DNA of 8,749 nucleotides, from assembly GCA_020328135.1 (NCBI GenBank), contig JAIXNA010000029.1, positions 1 through 8,749 of the forward strand, given 5' to 3'. This stretch comes from Candidatus Endomicrobiellum dinenymphae. Lineage in GTDB: Bacteria > Elusimicrobiota > Endomicrobiia > Endomicrobiales > Endomicrobiaceae. Position numbers and translations under genes: made by a program. Position 1 is the stretch's first letter. The number at the start of each line of letters is the position of its first letter. Under the pieces are notes generated by a model. The model did no database searches. It saw only the letters and a program-made list of their open reading frames with translations, and was not told the DNA's origin. Below are positions 5,877 to 8,749 of the stretch, piece by piece.

Positions 5877-5911
5877 AAAAAAAGGCTTTGGCAGAATAAA
5901 CTGCCAAAGCC
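5877..5911 (-). terminator. Strong intrinsic terminator
   Basis: GGCTTTGGCAG (5884-5894) pairs perfectly with CTGCCAAAGCC (5901-5911), an 11-bp stem with a 6-nt loop. On the - strand it is followed at once by seven T (5883-5877). It ends transcripts coming from the outer-membrane pseudogene and probably from the batD-like gene, and insulates the rubredoxin promoter. On the + strand no T-run follows directly. Between this hairpin and the pseudogene end (5912-6029) I see no gene. Confidence 0.85.
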
Positions 5912-6029
5912 CCAACCTTTTTTCGCTGCCGCTGACCCACCCGTCTTTTTTCAAAAAGCGACCAAGTCAGATCTTAATTTGCCGCTTAGTTCTAAGTAAG
6001 CTACTTAAAGTCTTTGATTAAATATCTAC

Positions 6030-7078
6030 CTAGTACGTCAAAATAAATCTATAGCTAGCTTGCCCTAAGTTAGCTTTCTCATTTTGACGCCCTTTCGCAG
6101 TAAGAATGTTTATGTTTACAAAAATTGAAACGTTTTCCGTTATGTTATAATTTCCGCCAACTCCTGCTCATAAAACATTCCTGTCTTCTTCTCTACCAAT
6201 ATCTACGACTTCGCCTTCTGTTTCCTTAGAAAGTATAAGCGCTAACTGTTTTTGAAAGGTTATTGCTCAATAAACGCTTATATTCAGCATTTACGTCAGC
6301 CAAACTTACCAATCTTTCGCTCTAAACTAATCCTGTATTTGCAAAAGCTCTGTTATAACATCCTGATACTATACTTACATCTAATTCTTTATCTAAGTTT
6401 TTTCTTTTATGGAACTATAATGGCTTGCTCTTGCATCTTAGCCACAAATACGGTTTTAGATTAAACGTATCGTTTCCAAATTACAGCTTACGCCATAACC
6501 GGTGAAATCTTTTGCTTTGACTACTATTTTCTTATCAACAACGCTATTTGCCTTATCATTAGAAACCGATATCTCTCTTTCGTTGTTGTTATACGCATCG
6601 TAACTCCCGCTAATTATCGTTTTCACTTCCCACTTCTCTTCTTCGTAAGAAGAAGAACCTATATACGTCTGCGCCCGCGTTTGTTATATTTCTTTTATCT
6701 GTGGACCACTTGAGACATGTCGCGTCCATTAACTTTAGCATATGCGCCTAACATCAATTTCCATGGAAGCTTCATATTTATCGCAGCCTATCAATCCGTC
6801 ATTTTCGTTGTCGGTATAACCGCTTAAAGAATTATCATCTCCAGAGTATTTCGTATATGCAGCTCTCGCCTGCCCCCATACTTCGGATTTTCCTTCTTTA
6901 GTTCTGTTATTTATTCTTACAAATATCTCTTTGCTATCATTTTCGCTTCCACAGCTTCTTATTACGTTTGCCAAGCGCTTTTATAGCGTCTTTAAGTTCC
7001 AAGCCTAAGCCCGCTTGCGCCTGCAGTGAATATCAAAAGACTAAAGCGCGCTAAAACTCTAAGAAAAAACCAACTCTT
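6030..7078 (-). pseudogene. Decayed autotransporter-like outer-membrane beta-barrel gene
   Basis: About 1 kb on the - strand where protein-like pieces continue from frame to frame, broken by stops and shifts. In order they are: a signal-peptide-like start (FFLRVLARFSLLIFTA) without a clear ATG, then QAQAGLGLELKDAIKAL in a second frame; a piece with SEVWGQARAAYTKYSGDD and GYTDNENDGLIGCDKYE; LMLGAYAKVNGRDMS in another frame; EEEKWEVKTIISGSYDAYN and the residues up to GYGVSC; NDTFNLKPYLWL; and last ITENVSIFVNINILTAKG up to YRFILTY and a TAG at 6030-6032. The VWGQ...Y, MLGAYAKV, W-x-V...Y-x-x-Y and F-x-LKPY patterns are those of an autotransporter beta-domain. At least five frame changes or stops mean no protein is made. 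It begins directly at the stop of the batD-like gene and still has its terminator. The family call rests on motif memory only. Confidence 0.7.
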
Positions 7079-8749
7079 TAGTCTACTTTTCCTATTAAAA
7101 TTAAACTAACAGTTTTAACATCGTCTAATAACGCGCTTATCGATTCTTTATCTAATTGCGCTGAAGCAAACTTATATAGGTTGAATTTTACTAAAACTTC
7201 CTTAATTTTGTTAATATTTTCACCGTTTACGCCGCTTTTTTGTAAATTGTCAAATATTTGACTTTGTTGTAAATTATCCGATGCAACGCCTGTTTTAATA
7301 TTTATGATTTCAATCAAGGCTTGATAGATTAAATTTAACGCTTGTTTAAAATTATTGTTTAAGATTTCCGATTCGGCTTTTTTTATCAGTTTTTGAAAAT
7401 TTATAAAACCAAATTTTTTTAATTTTTTAGAAGGATTTATGCCGGATTTATTTGAATATAATCTATAACACGCGCTAAAAATTAATAAAACTATAAAGGG
7501 GATAAACATTGAATAAAATACAGGGTTTTTTAAAAGATGCCCATTATATAATTCTAGACTTTCTATCGACTTGTTGTAATTAATATCTTTACGCCTCATG
7601 TTAATTTTTGCATTATTTTCAACGTCTTTATCAGAATATACTGCATCGCCCGTTGCTTGAATTTTTATACTCTGCGTTTTTATGATTTCGTATCGTTTTT
7701 TTGACGGATTAAAAAAAGAAAGAGTTGCCGATGGAATCTTTTTTTCACCTGAAATCAAAGGAATAAATATCGTTTTAAATTCTTTCGCATTGTCCAACGT
7801 ATTTGAAACTATAGTTTCATACTTGCGCAAACCGTCGTAAAGGTCAAAATTTATACCGTTTATACTTTTCATATTTCCGTTACCGCTTACTGTTACGGTC
7901 AAAGTTACAGGCTCGTTTGTCTTGACGTTTATTTTATCGATAGAGGCTTTAATCTTAAAGTCGCCCACAGCGCCTGAAAAATTGAATGGTTTATCATCTT
8001 TTGGCAAAGGAAGAATTTTTATATCAAGCGCTTTCGTTTCTAAAATTTTGGTCCGACTTTGCCTCATATTTGCAAAAAGGTCAAAAAAGTTATCTATTTC
8101 GTCGGACATGGCAATTTTCGATTTTGCTGGCAAAATAGTTTTTGCGCCAGTTCCTACCGGATATAAGATTGTCTCCACTTCGTCAACATAATAATTCAAA
8201 CCATCTATAACCTCAAAATGGTTTTTAGATTTGGACCCATCGTTCCAAAAACCAGAACCAGAAAAATCAGGAAGATAATGCTCGGGGTTTGATATTAGAT
8301 CTGCATTCGTATAAAAACTAAATTTGTAAATAAGTTTTTCATTTTCGTAGGCCGTTGTTTTATTTATAGCAGCTTTAACAAAGGCTTTATCTGCAGAATT
8401 TGAAGACTGACGCCTCTTTAAATTCTGTTGATTGTTGCCCGTAGGAAGATTTTGAACGCTCTTGGAATGAACGCTTTTGGCAGGCGTAACTTCAATTTCG
8501 ATACTTTCGGTTAAATATGTTTTACCTCCAGAAATTATTTTGGCAGGCGGGATTGTAAATTTTCCTATTTTTCTTGGCCCCAAAGTATATTTATACGTTA
8601 CGCTCATACTTATTTTGTTGTTAATTATAGACATGATTTTCGAAGTTGATGACCCAAATATGTTAAATTCCGGCATACTGTCTATTTGATGTTTAGGAAG
8701 ATTTTGACCGCCTGCCAAAATAATTTCTGGAGGTAAAACATATTTAACC
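7078..8749 (-). CDS. batD: BatD-like (oxygen tolerance family) membrane protein, 5' end missing
   Basis: A partial gene: the frame is open to the right edge, where it reads VKYVLPPEIILAGGQNLP, so the true start and signal peptide lie beyond 8749. About 556 residues are visible. BatD proteins are anchored in the inner membrane with a large periplasmic part and are linked, mostly by genetics in Bacteroides and Leptospira, to aerotolerance and stress. The visible part shows repeated beta-sandwich segments: the first ends with the typical YTLGPRKIGKFTIPPAKI then GGKTYLTESIEIEV, and another contains VGDFKIKASIDK, NEPVTLTVTVSGNGNMKSI, the family hallmark. A single membrane helix (FYSMFIPFIVLLIFSACY) lies about 140 residues before the end, followed by a Lys-rich cytoplasmic domain with predicted helices. 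Partners BatA, BatB and BatC are not in this window but could lie upstream. The stop touches the pseudogene downstream. Confidence 0.82.
   Translation of the reverse strand, partial: VKYVLPPEIILAGGQNLPKHQIDSMPEFNIFGSSTSKIMSIINNKISMSVTYKYTLGPRKIGKFTIPPAKIISGGKTYLTESIEIEVTPAKSVHSKSVQNLPTGNNQQNLKRRQSSNSADKAFVKAAINKTTAYENEKLIYKFSFYTNADLISNPEHYLPDFSGSGFWNDGSKSKNHFEVIDGLNYYVDEVETILYPVGTGAKTILPAKSKIAMSDEIDNFFDLFANMRQSRTKILETKALDIKILPLPKDDKPFNFSGAVGDFKIKASIDKINVKTNEPVTLTVTVSGNGNMKSINGINFDLYDGLRKYETIVSNTLDNAKEFKTIFIPLISGEKKIPSATLSFFNPSKKRYEIIKTQSIKIQATGDAVYSDKDVENNAKINMRRKDINYNKSIESLELYNGHLLKNPVFYSMFIPFIVLLIFSACYRLYSNKSGINPSKKLKKFGFINFQKLIKKAESEILNNNFKQALNLIYQALIEIINIKTGVASDNLQQSQIFDNLQKSGVNGENINKIKEVLVKFNLYKFASAQLDKESISALLDDVKTVSLILIGKVD

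Noticed and set aside
5912..6029. A riboswitch or small RNA between the pseudogene and its terminator
   Set aside because: G-rich pieces occur, but I could not assign a known riboswitch core, and the stretch is simply the 3' trailer of the pseudogene transcript.

Overview
The window looks like a piece of a low-GC, strictly anaerobic, Gram-negative bacterium that still protects itself against oxygen. Several features together point to the Elusimicrobiota, and most closely to an Endomicrobium-type gut or protist symbiont: AT-rich coding DNA, rubredoxin-linked oxygen and peroxide reductases instead of catalase, a BatD-like protein, and a badly decayed autotransporter-like outer-membrane gene. 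This placement is inference from gene content and not from a marker gene; a spirochaete with similar content cannot be excluded.

Left edge (1-975, + strand). The window opens with a perfect inverted repeat: two 98-bp arms (17-114 and 116-213) around one unpaired base. Both arms carry the same fragment of an unrecognised gene, read outward in both directions. The rightward copy ends 11 nt inside the start of an intact TrmH/SpoU-type RNA 2'-O-methyltransferase gene (223-975). A hairpin terminator at about 1170-1210 separates this gene from the convergent block that follows.

Centre (1238-5804, all - strand). Read in the direction of transcription, this is a compact oxygen-defence block: a sigma70-type promoter with a small inverted repeat, rubredoxin (52 aa), a NifS-like protein, a NifU/IscU-like scaffold, an FprA-type flavo-diiron protein, desulfoferrodoxin (superoxide reductase), a GC-rich 94-nt island, and rubrerythrin. 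The first five genes are separated by only 5-31 nt and are probably one operon. Rubredoxin can pass electrons to the flavo-diiron protein (O2 to water), to superoxide reductase (superoxide to peroxide) and to rubrerythrin (peroxide to water), so the block covers all three oxidants. The two Fe-S genes inside it are unusual. The NifS-like protein has lost the lysine that holds PLP and the arginine that binds the cysteine carboxylate, but keeps the persulfide cysteine. The adjacent IscU-like scaffold carries an extra C-terminal region with ten cysteines. I consider this pair the best candidate in the window for something not well described.

Right part (5805-8749, - strand). A strong intrinsic terminator (5877-5911) closes a transcript coming from the right. 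Behind it lies a frameshifted, stop-riddled pseudogene of an autotransporter/outer-membrane beta-barrel protein (about 6030-7078). It abuts the 3' end of a BatD (oxygen tolerance)-like membrane protein gene whose 5' end lies beyond the window. No tRNA, rRNA, CRISPR array or insertion sequence was seen.
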